Assembly: GCA_002429385.1 (NCBI GenBank) | Contig: DIZL01000041.1 | Location: 23,153 to 56,949 of the forward strand | Direction: 5' to 3' | DNA length: 33,797 nt | From: Prolixibacteraceae bacterium UBA6029 | GTDB taxonomy: Bacteria > Bacteroidota > Bacteroidia > Bacteroidales > Prolixibacteraceae | Shown: positions 33,424 to 33,797 of the stretch, piece after piece | How the letters are laid out: each line of letters opens with the position of its first letter | Position numbering within the stretch: the stretch's first letter is position 1 | Program-made: the position numbers and the translations under genes | Notes under the pieces: generated by a model | Told to the model about the DNA's origin: nothing | Databases searched by the model: none | What the model saw: only the letters and a program-made list of their open reading frames with translations

Positions 33424-33431
33424 CAAACTTA
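33424..33431 (-). promoter_or_regulatory. -7 box (TAAGTTTG) of the efflux operon
   Basis: On the minus strand TAAGTTTG fits TAnnTTTG. The predicted start near 33420 gives a leader of about 23 bases to the TTG at 33397. It would also exclude the longer frame from 33523, which begins upstream of the promoter. The -33 region falls inside the nonamer repeat tract. Confidence 0.55.
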
Positions 33432-33441
33432 GCATTAAATG

Positions 33442-33612
33442 TTTGAAATGTTGTAATGGTTTCTGTTGTTTGAAATGTTTCTGTTGCTTCTATTGTTAAA
33501 AGTGTTTCTGTGCATAACAACAATTACAAACATTACAACCATTATAACAATAGAAACATTTCAAACATTTCAAACAACACAACCCTTTCAACAATAGAAA
33601 TATTTCAAACAA
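33442..33612. repeat. Nineteen-unit nonamer hairpin tract upstream of the efflux operon
   Basis: Nineteen 9-bp units keep register across 171 bases. The first eight are TTTGAAATG, TTGTAATGG, TTTCTGTTG, TTTGAAATG, TTTCTGTTG, CTTCTATTG, TTAAAAGTG and TTTCTGTGC. The tract then switches to reverse-complement-type units such as ATAACAACA, ATTACAAAC, ATTACAACC and TTTCAAACA. The switch at TGTGC/AT is the same as in the element at 11913-11986. Left and right halves can pair into a long imperfect hairpin directly upstream of the operon promoter. Confidence 0.8.
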
Positions 33613-33660
33613 TACGGGATCAGTATGATTTTAAGAATTGAATTATTATTGATCTAAATA

Positions 33661-33797
33661 GGGTCTGCTGAAAAACCGGATGGATCCAAATAGTTACAAT
33701 AGAAGCGGTATTAAAACCTGGAATTTCAATCCAGGACCGAAACAAAGGATTATTGGTTTAATGCTTTAAATTAACTTTCTGACGTCCTGGCGTTTAA
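33661..33797. mobile_element. End of a second, inverted copy of the insertion element
   Basis: It begins GGGTCTGCTGAAAAACCGGA and is the reverse complement of 23163-23299 (about 121 of 137 positions identical by hand count, no gaps). It runs off the window, so whether a transposase follows is unknown. Together with the 23-kb copy it brackets the helicase and efflux block in inverted orientation. Confidence 0.65.

Noticed and set aside
33398..33523. N-terminal extension of the response regulator up to a start at 33523
   Set aside because: The extra residues are a translation of the nonamer repeat, they lie partly upstream of the -7 box, and receiver domains begin at the KNILLIEDD stretch.

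Overview
The window looks like a chromosomal segment of a Bacteroidota (Bacteroidales/Marinilabiliales-like) bacterium. Support comes from several upstream boxes matching the Bacteroidota -7 element TAnnTTTG, very short or absent 5' leaders, few Shine-Dalgarno sites, AT-rich intergenic DNA, Tat- and lipoprotein-tagged sugar enzymes, and gene families typical of the phylum (AAA/DUF4143 ATPase, CBM9-like protein, NahK-like kinase, GH20 lipoprotein, large transglutaminase-like lipoprotein). I see no rRNA, tRNA or CRISPR array. No database search was possible, so names rest on recognised motifs.

Layout. 1-2.4 kb: an AAA/DUF4143 ATPase, a truncated HicB-like antitoxin, and a PIN toxin overlapped by a 50-residue partner that is probably its antitoxin. 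2.4-6.4 kb (minus strand): a Tat-exported TIM-barrel isomerase/epimerase and a Tat-exported Gfo/Idh/MocA oxidoreductase, preceded by a gene fusing a tetraheme NapC/NrfH-like cytochrome to a SUMF1/FGE-fold domain. 7-11.9 kb (plus strand): an N-acetylhexosamine-kinase-like phosphotransferase, a coupled pair of small unknown genes with a TTG start, a CBM9-like protein, and an acyl-activating enzyme/carrier/PlsC three-domain fusion. 12-18 kb: a phosphodiester glycosidase-like protein overlapping a lysozyme-fold-like membrane protein, a divergent M23/LysM peptidase, and a GH20 hexosaminidase. 18-22.5 kb: an SDR/epimerase-like protein, a solitary minimal nucleotidyltransferase behind a REP-like cluster, and an 897-residue transglutaminase-like lipoprotein. 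22.5-25.3 kb: a decayed insertion element, a gene remnant and a UvrD-like helicase. 25.7-33.4 kb (minus strand): a heavy-metal RND efflux operon in the order response regulator, histidine kinase, TolC-like, adaptor, CzcA/CusA-like pump.

The most unusual signal is non-coding. Four intergenic tracts are written in 9-bp units (such as TTGTAAGGG, TTGTAATGG or TTTGAAATG). In three of them the units keep exact 9-bp register, then switch at a pivot to the reverse-complement unit, making long hairpins. They lie between convergent genes or just upstream of the efflux-operon promoter. The 15.1-15.6 kb intergenic region also contains concentric inverted repeats of other sequence. In addition, a 137-bp sequence is present in inverted orientation at about 23.2 kb and at the right edge of the window. 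It looks like the end of an insertion element and brackets the helicase plus efflux block.

Working together: the exported oxidoreductase, isomerase, GH20, CBM9-like protein, phosphodiester glycosidase and NahK-like kinase suggest scavenging of amino-sugar-containing glycans. The right-hand block is a self-regulated metal-export cassette, with a candidate operator of two 10-bp direct repeats in front of the efflux genes.
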